64,000 nt of DNA from Bacteroides_D sp963546395 (GCA_963546395.1 CAUUMS010000010.1:6872-70871); one strand, 5' to 3'; counted from the stretch's first letter, positions 50,140 through 59,584 are shown. Translations and numbers: made by a program. The notes: generated by a model from the sequence alone, not told the origin.

Positions 50140-51537
50140 TTAGAATTCGCAGTGCCCTGGGGTGCGGGGGAATGGTATCACGTCGCGGATGTTACCCATG
50201 CCCGTGATGAAGAGCATCAGCCGCTCGAACCCAAGGCCAAAGCCGCTGTGGGGCACTGTGCCAAATCGCCGCGTGTCTAGATACCACCACACGTCCTTCT
50301 CTGGGATCCCAAGATCCTCGATGCGCTGGCGTAGCTTGTTGTAATCAGCCTCACGCTCAGAGCCTCCAATGATTTCCCCGATCTTGGGGAAGAGCACGTC
50401 CATAGCACGCACGGTGCGCCCGTCCTCATTCTGCTTCATGTAGAAGGCTTTGATAGAGGCGGGGTAATCTGTCAGGATGACAGGGCGTTTGAAGTGCTGC
50501 TCCACTAGGTAACGCTCGTGCTCGCTCTGTAGGTCGGTGCCCCAGGCCACGGGGTATTCCCACTGGCACTTGGCATTCTCGAGGATGGTGATGGCCTCTC
50601 CGTAGGTGAGACGCTGGAAGGGCTGCGCCACCACGAAATGCAGTCGGTCGAGCAGCTCTTTGTCCCAGTTGTCATTGAGGAATTGTAGGTCTTCCATGCA
50701 GTGGTCGAGGGCGTACTGCGTGAGAGCCTTGAGTAGCTCTTCGGCCAAATCCATGTTGTCCTCGATGTCATAGAAGGCCATCTCTGGCTCTACCATCCAG
50801 AACTCGGCTAGGTGCCGCGGCGTATTGGAGTTCTCGGCGCGGAACGTGGGGCCAAACGTGTAGATCTCGCCCAGTGCCGTGGCACCCAGCTCACCTTCTA
50901 GCTGCCCGGAGACTGTGAGGCTGGTCATGCGCCCAAAGAAGTCTTGACCCCAGTCTACCACACCCTCCCCAGTGACTGGGGCTTGAGGTGGTAGCGTGGT
51001 GACCCGGAACATGGCCCCAGCCCCTTCGGCATCAGAGCTAGTGATGATGGGAGTGTGTAGGTAGGTGAAACCCTTGCGGTGGAAGAAGTCATGGATGGCA
51101 AATGCCATGGCATGACGTAGGCGTAGGATGGCCCCAAAGGTGTTGGTGCGGGGGCGTAGGTAGGCAATTTCGCGTAGGAATTCCAGCGAATGGCCCTTCT
51201 TTTGGAGGGGGTAGGTCTGCGGATCGGCTACGCCAAGCATTTCGATGGATTCGGCCTGCATCTCGAGCCGCTGCTGTTGCCCTGGCGACTCCACTAGCCG
51301 GCCTGTCACAGCGAGGCTTGCCCCGGTGGTGATGAGGCGTAGCAGGTCGTCACTCACCGTATTGGGATCGGCTACTACCTGTAGATTGCTGAGCGTGGAT
51401 CCGTCGTTGAGGGCGATGAATGCGACATTCTTATTGCCTCGCCGTGAGCGCACCCACCCCATGGCGGTGTGCTGCTCCCCAGCTTGCCCATGGGCGAGGA
51501 TCTCTTTCACCTTGGTGCGACTCTTGGCAATGCTCAT
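50140..51537 (-). CDS. asnS: Asparaginyl-tRNA synthetase
   Basis: A 465-residue class IIb synthetase. The N-terminal OB fold (about 18-110, VRSRRGNKNVAFIALNDGS) binds the anticodon. The catalytic domain shows motif 2 (TFRAENSNTPRHLAEFWMVEPE) and motif 3 (HSGFGLGFERLMLFITGM), with the AsnRS-type ending IRDVIPFPRTPGHCEF. It charges tRNA-Asn. Length is normal. A -7 element lies about 95 nt upstream. Confidence 0.97.
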   Translation of the reverse strand: MSIAKSRTKVKEILAHGQAGEQHTAMGWVRSRRGNKNVAFIALNDGSTLSNLQVVADPNTVSDDLLRLITTGASLAVTGRLVESPGQQQRLEMQAESIEMLGVADPQTYPLQKKGHSLEFLREIAYLRPRTNTFGAILRLRHAMAFAIHDFFHRKGFTYLHTPIITSSDAEGAGAMFRVTTLPPQAPVTGEGVVDWGQDFFGRMTSLTVSGQLEGELGATALGEIYTFGPTFRAENSNTPRHLAEFWMVEPEMAFYDIEDNMDLAEELLKALTQYALDHCMEDLQFLNDNWDKELLDRLHFVVAQPFQRLTYGEAITILENAKCQWEYPVAWGTDLQSEHERYLVEQHFKRPVILTDYPASIKAFYMKQNEDGRTVRAMDVLFPKIGEIIGGSEREADYNKLRQRIEDLGIPEKDVWWYLDTRRFGTVPHSGFGLGFERLMLFITGMGNIRDVIPFPRTPGHCEF

Positions 51538-51631
51538 GGCCTATCGTAGAAGTTCATTTGTGGCTACTCACCGGCGCACACATGGCACCGCCGTATGCAC
51601 GGTGGGTGAGAGTGGCCGTAGAAACGCAACG

Positions 51632-51639
51632 CAAAGCTA
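51632..51639 (-). promoter_or_regulatory. Candidate -7 element of asnS-bcp
   Basis: Minus strand TAGCTTTG matches TAnnTTTG, 94 nt upstream of the asnS ATG. The leader between contains CTCACC / GGTGAG arms that could form a long hairpin. Confidence 0.5.
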
Positions 51640-51808
51640 GCCAAAAAGCGGCTATTTACATCGATTTCCCCTGTAAGCCGGTGCTGGAACGATGTGTAGC
51701 CGGCCCCCCACCAATGTGAGCCTGGAGACGATGAACCCAAATGGGCATAACCCGAAAGGATTTCTACGAGCTGCCAATAAACGTTAGAGAATGTCTCCGA
51801 ATAATTGT

Positions 51809-51816
51809 TACCTTTG
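51809..51816 (+). promoter_or_regulatory. -7 element of the small T9SS-sorted protein
   Basis: TACCTTTG, 19 nt before the ATG at 51836. Confidence 0.6.
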
Positions 51817-51835
51817 CCCCATCTAGTGGGCGGAT

Positions 51836-52609
51836 ATGCGGAGCATATTAATACGGTGCATTGGCTTGGCGTTTTCCCTGATCTGGGCGGCGATTGCCGT
51901 GGCCCAGCCCGGGGCGCACTTCGTGGTCAATGGCCTCGACTGCACCGAGAACGTCTGCTCAGTCAATGTGTCAGACTTTAGCCTTGGTGCCCCGTTACGC
52001 CTGGGTCTGCGTGGTGCAGTCCCGGTGGGACAGCCGCTGGAGTTATACCTGGAGCAGGAGTCGACAAAGCCCGTCAAGGGGGTTATGCTGGAGTATGGCG
52101 GGTATAGTGTTGCACCAGGTACGGCGACTATACGTGTGCCCAGCACTCAGGTACGTGGGCTGTGGAGCAGCACGGGGTCATTGCTACTTCACCTGGGTGA
52201 GCTGAGTGCCTCATCAGTGGGCCGCATCGTGATTCGAGCCCGTGTGCCTAAGAGCACGCAGGACTACGCAGTGCTTGTAGTGGATCTGGCGGGCTTGCGC
52301 ACGCCGGGTGCCGAGATGGCCTGGGACAGGTCAGTGCTCTTTGCCAAGAACATGCCGGCCATGATCCCCATGTACCCCAACCCCGTTAAGAGTGGCATGC
52401 TGCACATCGATTTGCAAGCGATGCCCTTTGGGCGAAAAGGGGCCCTGTCGATTATCGACATCCTGGGATCTACCGTTTACTCCACCCCGGTGCAGGGTGG
52501 TACGTTGGTGGAATGCCCCAGCGATGGCCTTTCCAAGGGGGTCTACTTCGTGCGGGTCGATCTGGATGGCCTGCCCACTCGTACCGGGCGCCTGGTGGTC
52601 GATCGCTAG
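51836..52609 (+). CDS. Small secreted protein with T9SS C-terminal sorting domain
   Basis: 257 residues: a signal peptide (RCIGLAFSLIWAAIAVAQ), a short beta-rich passenger of about 145 residues with no recognised domain (two cysteines in GLDCTENVCSVNVSD could pair), then a type A sorting domain from about residue 178, starting MIPMYPNPVKSGMLHIDLQ, with SIIDILGSTVYSTPV, LSKGVYFVRVDLDG and final GRLVVDR. T9SS should export it and attach it to the surface or release it. The passenger resembles cohesin-like or extracellular beta-sandwich segments only loosely; function unknown. Confidence 0.82.
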   Translation: MRSILIRCIGLAFSLIWAAIAVAQPGAHFVVNGLDCTENVCSVNVSDFSLGAPLRLGLRGAVPVGQPLELYLEQESTKPVKGVMLEYGGYSVAPGTATIRVPSTQVRGLWSSTGSLLLHLGELSASSVGRIVIRARVPKSTQDYAVLVVDLAGLRTPGAEMAWDRSVLFAKNMPAMIPMYPNPVKSGMLHIDLQAMPFGRKGALSIIDILGSTVYSTPVQGGTLVECPSDGLSKGVYFVRVDLDGLPTRTGRLVVDR

Positions 52610-52927
52610 CCATACACCGAAATCCGCCCGTTGGGGTCGGTGCAATTGCCACCTCACAGCATAGCTCCACTCTCCCTTACCAGTTTGACATCTCATTCGT
52701 GGGCTTAGTTTTAAAGCTATGCCCCCCGTTTCTCTGCCACATGTGTCGTGGAGCCATTATGGCTTAGAGCGGTGGCTTCGTGTGTTACGAGCCTGGGTCA
52801 CTCCGCTTTTGCCCTAGGTGAATGATGCGCTTTCATGGGGTTTACACGGATGCGGTTTATCTGGAATTCGAACAAAAGAGAGCCCTTACTGTTTTTTAGT
52901 TGTGTGAACATTTAAGAGCGTACAAAA
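52610..52927. other. Gap upstream of ahpC
   Basis: About 320 bp. Its last 70 bp are AT-rich, with a run TGTTTTTTAGTTGTGTG about 45 nt before ahpC in which TAGTTGTG is one mismatch from the -7 consensus. Peroxide-responsive control is plausible but no OxyR or PerR site can be asserted. The rest shows no gene. Confidence 0.4.
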
Positions 52928-53560
52928 ATGGCAGTATTGGTGGGTAAGCCCGCGCCGCAGTTCGATGCCACTGCGGTGGTTGATGGTGGCAAGATGGTTG
53001 ACAATTTCTCCCTCGAGCAGTTCGTGGGTAAGAAGTACGTGGTATTCTTTTTCTATCCGGCTGACTTCACGTTTGTGTGCCCCACGGAGCTACATGCGTT
53101 CCAGGCGAAGCTGAAAGAGTTCGAGGCGCGCAATGTGCAGGTTGTGGGATGCTCGGTGGACTCGCCCTTCTCGCATTGGAAGTGGCTACAGACCCCACCC
53201 AAGGAAGGTGGTATCCAGGGGGTGACCTACCCGTTGGTATCAGACCAGTCGCACCTGATCGCTGACATGTACGATGTGCTGGCGGGCGAGTATGCCTACG
53301 ATGAGAATGATAACCCTCGTTTCGTTGGCACGTGCCAATCGTACCGGGGTCTCTTCCTCATCGACAAGGATGGGATCGTACGGCACCAGGTGGTGAACGA
53401 CATGCCGCTAGGGCGTAGTGTGGAAGAGACGTTGCGAATGGTGGATGCGCTCCAGTTCTTCGAGGCCAATGGCGAGGTATGCCCTGCCAACTGGCACAAG
53501 GGCGATGCCGGGATGCAGGCCACACAGGAGGGGGTTTCCTCCTACTTGGGTAAGATGTAG
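52928..53560 (+). CDS. ahpC: Peroxiredoxin (alkyl hydroperoxide reductase subunit C type)
   Basis: A 210-residue typical 2-Cys peroxiredoxin. The peroxidatic Cys51 is in DFTFVCPTE and the resolving Cys185 in GEVCPANWHKGD. NVQVVGCSVDSPFSHWKW and GLFLIDKDGIVRHQVVND are family segments. It detoxifies peroxides in the cytoplasm. No ahpF follows, so the reductant may be thioredoxin or an AhpF encoded elsewhere. A terminator follows at 53585. Confidence 0.95.
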   Translation: MAVLVGKPAPQFDATAVVDGGKMVDNFSLEQFVGKKYVVFFFYPADFTFVCPTELHAFQAKLKEFEARNVQVVGCSVDSPFSHWKWLQTPPKEGGIQGVTYPLVSDQSHLIADMYDVLAGEYAYDENDNPRFVGTCQSYRGLFLIDKDGIVRHQVVNDMPLGRSVEETLRMVDALQFFEANGEVCPANWHKGDAGMQATQEGVSSYLGKM

Positions 53561-53584
53561 AGGATCAGTTTTCTCTTGCGCGGG

Positions 53585-53621
53585 GCGGGTGCTGGGTCTT
53601 CGGGCTCGGTACCCGCTTTTT
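53585..53621 (+). terminator. Intrinsic terminator of ahpC
   Basis: GCGGGT (53585-53590) pairs with ACCCGC (53611-53616) around a 20-nt loop that can fold further, followed by TTTTT. It lies 24 nt after the ahpC stop. Confidence 0.65.
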
Positions 53622-53628
53622 CGTGTGC

Positions 53629-54972
53629 CTAGTTGAAGAAGCGGGCCACCTTCCCTGCGGCAAAGCTCGTGGTGAAGACGATCACCCGATCGCCTGGCTG
53701 GATGATAGTCTCCCCTGTGGCAATGAAGGCGGAATCCCCCCGTATGATACCCCCTGCAATGGTAAGCGGGGGGATATGCAAATCCTTAATGCGCCCGCGT
53801 GTGGCTGGGGATCCAGCTTTCGCCACGAACTCGAATACCTCGGCGTCCGAACCCGTGAGGTAACGCATAGAGGAGACGTCGCCACCCATGGTGTAGCGGA
53901 AGATGCGTGAGGCCGTGATGAGCTTCTTGTTGACCACCGAATCGATGCCAATGCTCTCGGCCAGGGTGATGTAATCGAGGTTTTCTACCTCGGCGATAAT
54001 TTGCCGCACGCCAGCCCTGCGCGCAGCCAGACAAGTTAGGATATTCGTCTCCGAGCTGCCTGTCATGGCGGCAAAAGCATCAGCCTCTTCTAGCCCCTCG
54101 GCGAGGAGGAAGTCGGTATTGCGGCCATCACCATGCACCAGCGTAGTCTGACGAAAGAGGGGGGCTATCCGCTCGCATTTCTCCCGATCGGACTCGAAGA
54201 GCTTGATCTTCTTCACCTTTCCCTCCAGATCGAGGCAGGTGCGAATCCCCATGCGGCTGGCCCCGAGCACGAAGAGGTTGTTAACGCTGAACGCTGATGA
54301 CCCCGTGATACGTCGCCACTCGTCCACACCCCGTGGCGTGGAGATGACGTGAATGAGGTCACCCGGGCGCAGCGTGTCTTCACCCGAGGGGATAATGGTC
54401 TCCCCGTCTCGTGCAATGGCGACGACCAGGAAGTTCAGGTTATCGTAGTGCTTGCGTATCTGGGCCAGCGTGAGACCAATGTAGGGCATCGTGGTCTCGA
54501 TGCGGTATGCGGCGAGGGTTAGTTTGCCCTGTGCGAAGTGGATGTACTCCATGGCTCCACCTTCACCGAGCAGCCCGATGACAGCCTGTGAGGCTAGCTT
54601 CTCGGGATAAATCAGCGAGTCGATACCTAGGGAGGTGAACAGATCCTGGTTGTGGGGCGTGAGGTACTCGTTGTTGTCAATGCGCGCCACCACGCGCTTT
54701 GCCCCGAGCTTTTTGGCCATCGCGGCCGATATGATGTTGGTCTCCTCGGCAGAGGCCACGGCCACAAACAGATCCGTCTTTCCCACCTCGGCCGACTGGA
54801 GGATGGTGGGCGAGGTGGCTGAACCCTGCACGGTGACGAGATCTGCCTTGTCCTGAAGGGCATTCAGGTTGGAGGCTAGGGGGTCAATGGCTACGATGTC
54901 GTGGTAGCTATTGGCAAGCATGGCTGCGAGGTGGCGACCGACCTCACCGATTCCGGCGACGATGATCCTCAT
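53629..54972 (-). CDS. trkA: Trk potassium uptake regulatory subunit TrkA
   Basis: About 447 residues starting MRIIVAGIGEVGRHLAAML (ATG 54970-54972); the frame runs further to 55020 but without homology-like sequence. It has a duplicated layout: RCK/TrkA-N Rossmann domain (GIGEVG, IDPLASNL), TrkA-C, then a second TrkA-N (FVLGASRMGIRTCLDLEG) and TrkA-C. It binds NAD(H)/ATP and gates the membrane channel TrkH on the cytoplasmic side. trkH is not adjacent here. Confidence 0.93.
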   Translation of the reverse strand: MRIIVAGIGEVGRHLAAMLANSYHDIVAIDPLASNLNALQDKADLVTVQGSATSPTILQSAEVGKTDLFVAVASAEETNIISAAMAKKLGAKRVVARIDNNEYLTPHNQDLFTSLGIDSLIYPEKLASQAVIGLLGEGGAMEYIHFAQGKLTLAAYRIETTMPYIGLTLAQIRKHYDNLNFLVVAIARDGETIIPSGEDTLRPGDLIHVISTPRGVDEWRRITGSSAFSVNNLFVLGASRMGIRTCLDLEGKVKKIKLFESDREKCERIAPLFRQTTLVHGDGRNTDFLLAEGLEEADAFAAMTGSSETNILTCLAARRAGVRQIIAEVENLDYITLAESIGIDSVVNKKLITASRIFRYTMGGDVSSMRYLTGSDAEVFEFVAKAGSPATRGRIKDLHIPPLTIAGGIIRGDSAFIATGETIIQPGDRVIVFTTSFAAGKVARFFN

Positions 54973-55309
54973 ACAGGGCGATAGGCTGCTGGGTTGGCAG
55001 GGAAATTTTGCAACCTGCAAAGTAAGCTATTATTTGATATCTCACTCCCCGTGCGGCATGATTGGTACCCATGGCGTGTCATTGTGTCATGTTGCGGAGC
55101 GCTGTGCTTGTAGGCTGTCAGAATGGCATTCGCCCGTCGCTTGGCATCCGTTTTGCGGTAGGCACAGTGGGCCTTTCTGCGAGTACATCGGCCACGTGGC
55201 GAGGGCGTGCAGTGCTAAAGTGCTGATTACTAGTAGGCCCGTCAATGGGGTGCCAAGTGCAAGGCCCCTGGATCTGTGCGAGAAATATACATCAGACTGA
55301 GTCATAGCA
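54973..55309. other. Divergent gap between trkA and htpG
   Basis: 337 bp. The trkA side has TTACTTTG on the minus strand (55019-55026), an imperfect -7 element. No exact -7 element, heat-shock CIRCE repeat or gene is seen for htpG. Confidence 0.4.
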
Positions 55310-57367
55310 ATGGGACAGCAGCAGGGTACAATCGGAGTGACATCGGAGAATATATTCCCGATCATCAAGAAATTCCTATACAGCGACCACGAGATATTCT
55401 TGCGCGAGCTGATAGCAAACGCCGTGGATGCCACGCAGAAGCTGCGGGTGCTAGCCACAGCGGGGGATTTCAAAGGGGAGATGGGCGACTGCACCATCGA
55501 GGTTATTCCCAACAAGGAGGCGGGCACGCTGACGATACGCGACCGTGGCCTCGGGATGACCCGTGAGGAAGTCGAGCGGTACATCAATCAGATCGCGCTA
55601 TCGGGTGCCGAGGAGTTCCTCAGCAAGTTCAAGGACAAGGGGGGTAACATTATCGGCCATTTCGGCCTGGGGTTCTACTCGGCCTTCATGGTGAGCGACC
55701 GTGTAGAGATCAATACGCGCTCATGGCAAGATGGGGCGCAAGCCGTGCACTGGTCGTGCAATGGCGACCCCTCCTACGTGCTCGATGAGGGCACACGTGC
55801 CGATCGTGGTACGGATGTGATCCTGCACATCGCCCCGGAGAACGTCGAATTCTTAGAAGAGGCGCGAGTCATCGAGCTGCTCGAGAAGTACTGCCGATTC
55901 CTGCCCGTGCCGATCGCCTGCGGCAAGAAAACAGCGTGGCGCGACGGCAAAGAGCAGCTCACCGATGAGGCCAACGTGATCAATGGCGTGGATCCGCTAT
56001 GGGTGAAGCGCCCGGCCGATCTGAAGGACGAGGACTACGACGAGTTCTACTCCTACCTCTTCCCAGGCCAGGAGCCACCGCTCTTCCACATCCATCTGAA
56101 CGTGGATTACCCCTTCACGCTCACGGGGGTGCTTTACTTCCCGCGCCTGCGTTCCAACTTCGACATGCAGCGGAACAAGGTGCAGCTGTACTGCAACCAG
56201 GTGTTCGTCACCGACTCCGTGGAGGGCATCGTGCCCGAGTTCTTAACCGTCCTCCATGGGGTGCTCGATTCCCCCGACATCCCACTGAACGTCTCGCGGA
56301 GCTACCTGCAAAGCGACGCCAACGTTCGCAAGATATCGCAGCACATCACCAAGAAGGTGGCCGACCGTTTGCAAGAGCTCTTTGGCAGCGACCGCCAGGC
56401 CTACGAGGCCAAGTGGGACGACCTAAAGCTGTTCGTGGAATACGGCATGATCACCGATGACAAGTTCTACGAGAAGGCCGAGAAGTTTGCCCTGCTGAAG
56501 AACGTCGATGGCAAGTACTTCACGCAGGAGGAGTACCAGAAGCTCGTGGGCGAAACGCAGAAGGATCGGCATGGGAAGGTCATCTACCTGTACGCCACCG
56601 ATAAGGAGGGGCAATGGAGCTACGTGGAGCAGGCTACCAAGCGGGGCTACGATGTGCTCCTTCTAGATGGGCAGCTCGATGGGCACATGGTGAACCACCT
56701 GGAGGGCAAGCTGAAGGACGTGCACTTTGCGCGAGTGGACTCCGACGTGCTCGATAGGCTCATCGAGAAAGAGGATCGGCCCGTGGTAGCCATGTGCGAG
56801 TCGTCGCAGTACAACCTGCGTATGGCGGTGGAAGGGGCTGCGGGCAAGGAGCGCGTGGTGTATGTGAGCGTTGAGGCCCTTGGGGAGCAGGAGCTGCCGG
56901 CTCTGGTGACCCAGAATGAGTACATGCGCCGCATGAAGGACATGGCCGCCATGAGCCCCACCAACTCGTTCTACGCCACCATGCCCGATAGTCTCAACCT
57001 GGTGCTGAACGCATCGCACCCGCTAGTGCAGAAGCTATCGGATTGCACAGACTCCACCCTGCGCGAGCAGCTAACCACTCTGGATGCTGAGCAGCAGCCG
57101 CTGGAGGACGAGCGGGATGCGCTGGAGAAGAAGACCGGGGCGCAAAAGGGCGATGAGATAGAGCAGGCGGACAAGGATCGGATGGAGGAGCTGCGCAAGG
57201 CCATCGAGGCCATCAAGGATCGCCGCCGTCAGGCCCTACAGGCCTACGGAGATTCGAGCCAGCTGGCACATCAGCTTGTGGATTTGGCCCTCCTGTCTAA
57301 CAATATGCTCAAGGGTGAGGCCCTGGCGCAGTTCGTGCGCAGAAGTGTGGACATGATTGAGCAGTAG
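55310..57367 (+). CDS. htpG: Molecular chaperone HtpG (Hsp90)
   Basis: 685 residues. The N-terminal GHKL ATPase shows FLRELIANAVDATQKLR (catalytic Glu and Mg-binding Asn), DRGLGMTREE and GHFGLGFYSAFMV. The middle domain has FPRLRSNFDMQRNKVQLYCNQVFVTD and LNVSRSYLQ. The C-terminal dimerisation domain is present, with a charged insert (about 580-640). There is no MEEVD tail, as expected for bacteria. A strong terminator follows. Confidence 0.97.
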   Translation: MGQQQGTIGVTSENIFPIIKKFLYSDHEIFLRELIANAVDATQKLRVLATAGDFKGEMGDCTIEVIPNKEAGTLTIRDRGLGMTREEVERYINQIALSGAEEFLSKFKDKGGNIIGHFGLGFYSAFMVSDRVEINTRSWQDGAQAVHWSCNGDPSYVLDEGTRADRGTDVILHIAPENVEFLEEARVIELLEKYCRFLPVPIACGKKTAWRDGKEQLTDEANVINGVDPLWVKRPADLKDEDYDEFYSYLFPGQEPPLFHIHLNVDYPFTLTGVLYFPRLRSNFDMQRNKVQLYCNQVFVTDSVEGIVPEFLTVLHGVLDSPDIPLNVSRSYLQSDANVRKISQHITKKVADRLQELFGSDRQAYEAKWDDLKLFVEYGMITDDKFYEKAEKFALLKNVDGKYFTQEEYQKLVGETQKDRHGKVIYLYATDKEGQWSYVEQATKRGYDVLLLDGQLDGHMVNHLEGKLKDVHFARVDSDVLDRLIEKEDRPVVAMCESSQYNLRMAVEGAAGKERVVYVSVEALGEQELPALVTQNEYMRRMKDMAAMSPTNSFYATMPDSLNLVLNASHPLVQKLSDCTDSTLREQLTTLDAEQQPLEDERDALEKKTGAQKGDEIEQADKDRMEELRKAIEAIKDRRRQALQAYGDSSQLAHQLVDLALLSNNMLKGEALAQFVRRSVDMIEQ

Positions 57368-57399
57368 GGCCCAGCGTACGGCCCCGGAGCCTCTACAGT

Positions 57400-57441
57400 A
57401 TCCCCCTCTTGCCGACAGTTCGGACGAGAGGGGGATTTTTA
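57400..57441 (+). terminator. Intrinsic terminator of htpG
   Basis: ATCCCCCTCT (57400-57409) pairs perfectly with AGAGGGGGAT (57427-57436), followed by TTTTAT. It lies 32 nt after the stop. Confidence 0.9.
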
Positions 57442-57570
57442 TACCCCAAGGGGTGCCCATCCTGCCCCGAAGGGCTCTAGAGTGCTAGCCCTTAGCAGTG
57501 GCCCATGGCGTGTGCGGGCCTTAACGGTCACCCGTGAGGGCTCGAATCCTGGCGGGGTGTACAGCCTACG

Positions 57571-58374
57571 CTATCGGTTCCCTCGGAATGGGAGCGTGGC
57601 TGCGGCGAGCTCCTCTGGCGCATCGTCGGGGCCCTTGTAGCGCATGAGTCGCAGGGAGCCTCCGTCCCAGGTGGCGTAGGTGTCATTGGTGATCCAGTCC
57701 CCCAGCACCACCAGTTGCCCCCCCAACGGCAGGGCATGAATCAGAGCCATGTGCAGGTGACCCATCACGAAGCAGTCAATCGGCGTTTTCTGCTCCTGCG
57801 CCGTGGCGAACTGCACCACGGGTTCCCGCTCGCCTCGGAATGCGTGCGTCAGCTGTTTCCCGTAGCGGCTCTTGTGCGACCACGTGTGACCCAGCCACAT
57901 GGCAAACGAGGGGTGCAGCGTGGCGAATATCCGTTGGAGTGGGTAGGAGTGGAATGCCGCGCGTAGCAGCTTATACCCCGTGCCCGAGGGGCCTAATCCG
58001 TCCCCGTGACACAGGTAGAAGGTGTGCCCCAGCAGCTGGACGGTCTCTGCCCGCCGATGCACGTGGACGCCTATCTCCGTCTCGAGGTAGTCGAACATCC
58101 ACACATCGTGGTTCCCCGTGAAGATGTGCACGGGAATACCCGCATCGGTGAATTCGGCCAGCATGCCGAGGAAGCGCACGAATCCCTTCGGGACAACGCC
58201 CCGATATTCGTACCAGAAGTCGAACACATCACCCAGCAGGTAGAGGGCCCCTGCGGACGGCCCAATGCTGCGGAGCCAGGCGACAATGCGCCGCTCTCGC
58301 GCAATGGAAGGCGTAGTCCCCTGTAGCCCGAGGTGGAAGTCGGAGGCGAAGTACACCAATTTTCCGTCACTCAT
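57571..58374 (-). CDS. lpxH: UDP-2,3-diacylglucosamine hydrolase-type metallophosphoesterase
   Basis: About 267 residues from ATG 58372-58374 (MSDGKLVYFASDFHLG); an upstream in-frame ATG at 58434 would overlap the preceding gene. Calcineurin-like metal motifs: DFHLG, GDVFDFW, GNHD, CHGDG and GHLHMA. LpxH-type residues YEYRGVVPKGFVRFL are present. The enzyme makes lipid X in lipid A synthesis, at the inner membrane. It starts 10 nt after the lipoprotein gene stop, so the two are likely co-transcribed. Confidence 0.88.
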   Translation of the reverse strand: MSDGKLVYFASDFHLGLQGTTPSIARERRIVAWLRSIGPSAGALYLLGDVFDFWYEYRGVVPKGFVRFLGMLAEFTDAGIPVHIFTGNHDVWMFDYLETEIGVHVHRRAETVQLLGHTFYLCHGDGLGPSGTGYKLLRAAFHSYPLQRIFATLHPSFAMWLGHTWSHKSRYGKQLTHAFRGEREPVVQFATAQEQKTPIDCFVMGHLHMALIHALPLGGQLVVLGDWITNDTYATWDGGSLRLMRYKGPDDAPEELAAATLPFRGNR

Positions 58375-58384
58375 GGGCACGTCT

Positions 58385-59542
58385 CTATAGGTAGGGTGGC
58401 GAGAGCGTGACGCTGTCCTGTTTGGCTGCGGCAAAATTCATACCCCGAATAACGCCCTGACGATCAATGAGCAAGGCCACAGGTAGGGCCTGTATGCCCA
58501 GGCTGGAGACCAATCTTCCGGCTGTTGCGGATGGTAGCTCTCGCCTGGTGGAGTCGGTGAGCCCAGGGGGGTAGAGGTACGCCGTGGGGGGTGCGCTTGG
58601 GGCAACATGGCACACCACCGCCTGGAGCTGCAATTGCTGCGAGGGGGCCAAACGCTGCGCATAGAATCGTGGGGGTGCAACGTGGCTACGCATGGCTTGC
58701 ACCACAATGAGCATCGAGCCGGCGCCGGGCAATTGCAAGAGGCTATCGAGTGGGGAGGGCAGCTGCGGGATGGTGTCTCCCACACGCAGGGGCGATGCCG
58801 CAAGGCGTAGGGACAGGCCCAGCTGTAGGCTGTCCAGGCTTTGCGTAATGCGGCGCACCAGCTGGCTCTGAGGGTATAGTGCCGAGAGATTGTTTACCAC
58901 GTGCGTGAAATGCTCGTGGTACTGCGCAATGGGTAGCACCGGCTTCCCGGCATCATACTCGGCCAGGAGGGCCACTAGAGCCGCCTTGCTGTACGGTTCG
59001 GCTCGGATGAAATCGGTCAGGTACGTGCGGGCCGACTGGAGTAGACTATCGCACTGGGCGATGCGCAGGGCACGCACCGAGTCGTACGTCCCACGCTGAT
59101 TCACCGTGGGGTAGCTACTCGCCAACACGCCCATCTCGTGCTGAAGGGTCTTGATGTAGGCCCGCAGGGCCAGAATCCGCCGCGTGGCCTCCGAACCCGT
59201 GATGTTGAATCCCTGCGACAGGATTTCGATCTGGACACGATCTTTCGGATTGAGAAGCAGCACGTTTGGCTCAGGGGTGCCACGCCGGCCCACGAGTATG
59301 AGCTCAGGCCCTCGCAGGTGTATTGGCACATCGGTGGGCGAGCCGGAGGGGGCAATCAGCACATGGCTCGTGTCGCTTCCCGCCCGCTCGGGGAAGAGGA
59401 TGAACACGGAGTCGGGCTGCGGTAGCGGGTTATAGATGTGCAGATGGGCCTCGTGCTGCCTCGTGCAGGCGCCAAGCAGCGCCAGGGAGAGCAGGGCAAG
59501 TATACGAGCTAGCACAAGCTGCGCGGGGCAGGGTGTTTGCAT
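58385..59542 (-). CDS. Lipoprotein with degenerate thioredoxin/TlpA-like C-terminal fold
   Basis: About 385 residues from ATG 59540-59542 (MQTPCPAQLVLARIL). The lipoprotein signal is LALLSLALLGAC, with Cys27. An N-terminal DUF4369-like beta region (HLHIYNPLPQPDSVFILFP) is followed by a helical middle (about 130-250) and a C-terminal thioredoxin-like fold. The latter keeps the cis-Pro segment GIQALPVALLIDRQGVIRG but has no CxxC where TlpA-like proteins carry WCxPC (here VVQAMRSHVAPPRFY). It is therefore probably redox-inactive. The frame extends upstream to 59716 but the promoter lies inside that extension. Confidence 0.75.
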   Translation of the reverse strand: MQTPCPAQLVLARILALLSLALLGACTRQHEAHLHIYNPLPQPDSVFILFPERAGSDTSHVLIAPSGSPTDVPIHLRGPELILVGRRGTPEPNVLLLNPKDRVQIEILSQGFNITGSEATRRILALRAYIKTLQHEMGVLASSYPTVNQRGTYDSVRALRIAQCDSLLQSARTYLTDFIRAEPYSKAALVALLAEYDAGKPVLPIAQYHEHFTHVVNNLSALYPQSQLVRRITQSLDSLQLGLSLRLAASPLRVGDTIPQLPSPLDSLLQLPGAGSMLIVVQAMRSHVAPPRFYAQRLAPSQQLQLQAVVCHVAPSAPPTAYLYPPGLTDSTRRELPSATAGRLVSSLGIQALPVALLIDRQGVIRGMNFAAAKQDSVTLSPPYL

Positions 59543-59584
59543 CGGGCAATATCGCTGCGCGCAATATGCGCAGCTAGCAACCTC

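Noticed and set aside
57535..57562. tRNA-like GGGCTCGAATCCTGG sequence
   Set aside because: It resembles a T-loop, but the flanking stem does not pair and no acceptor or anticodon arm is found in the 75 nt around it.
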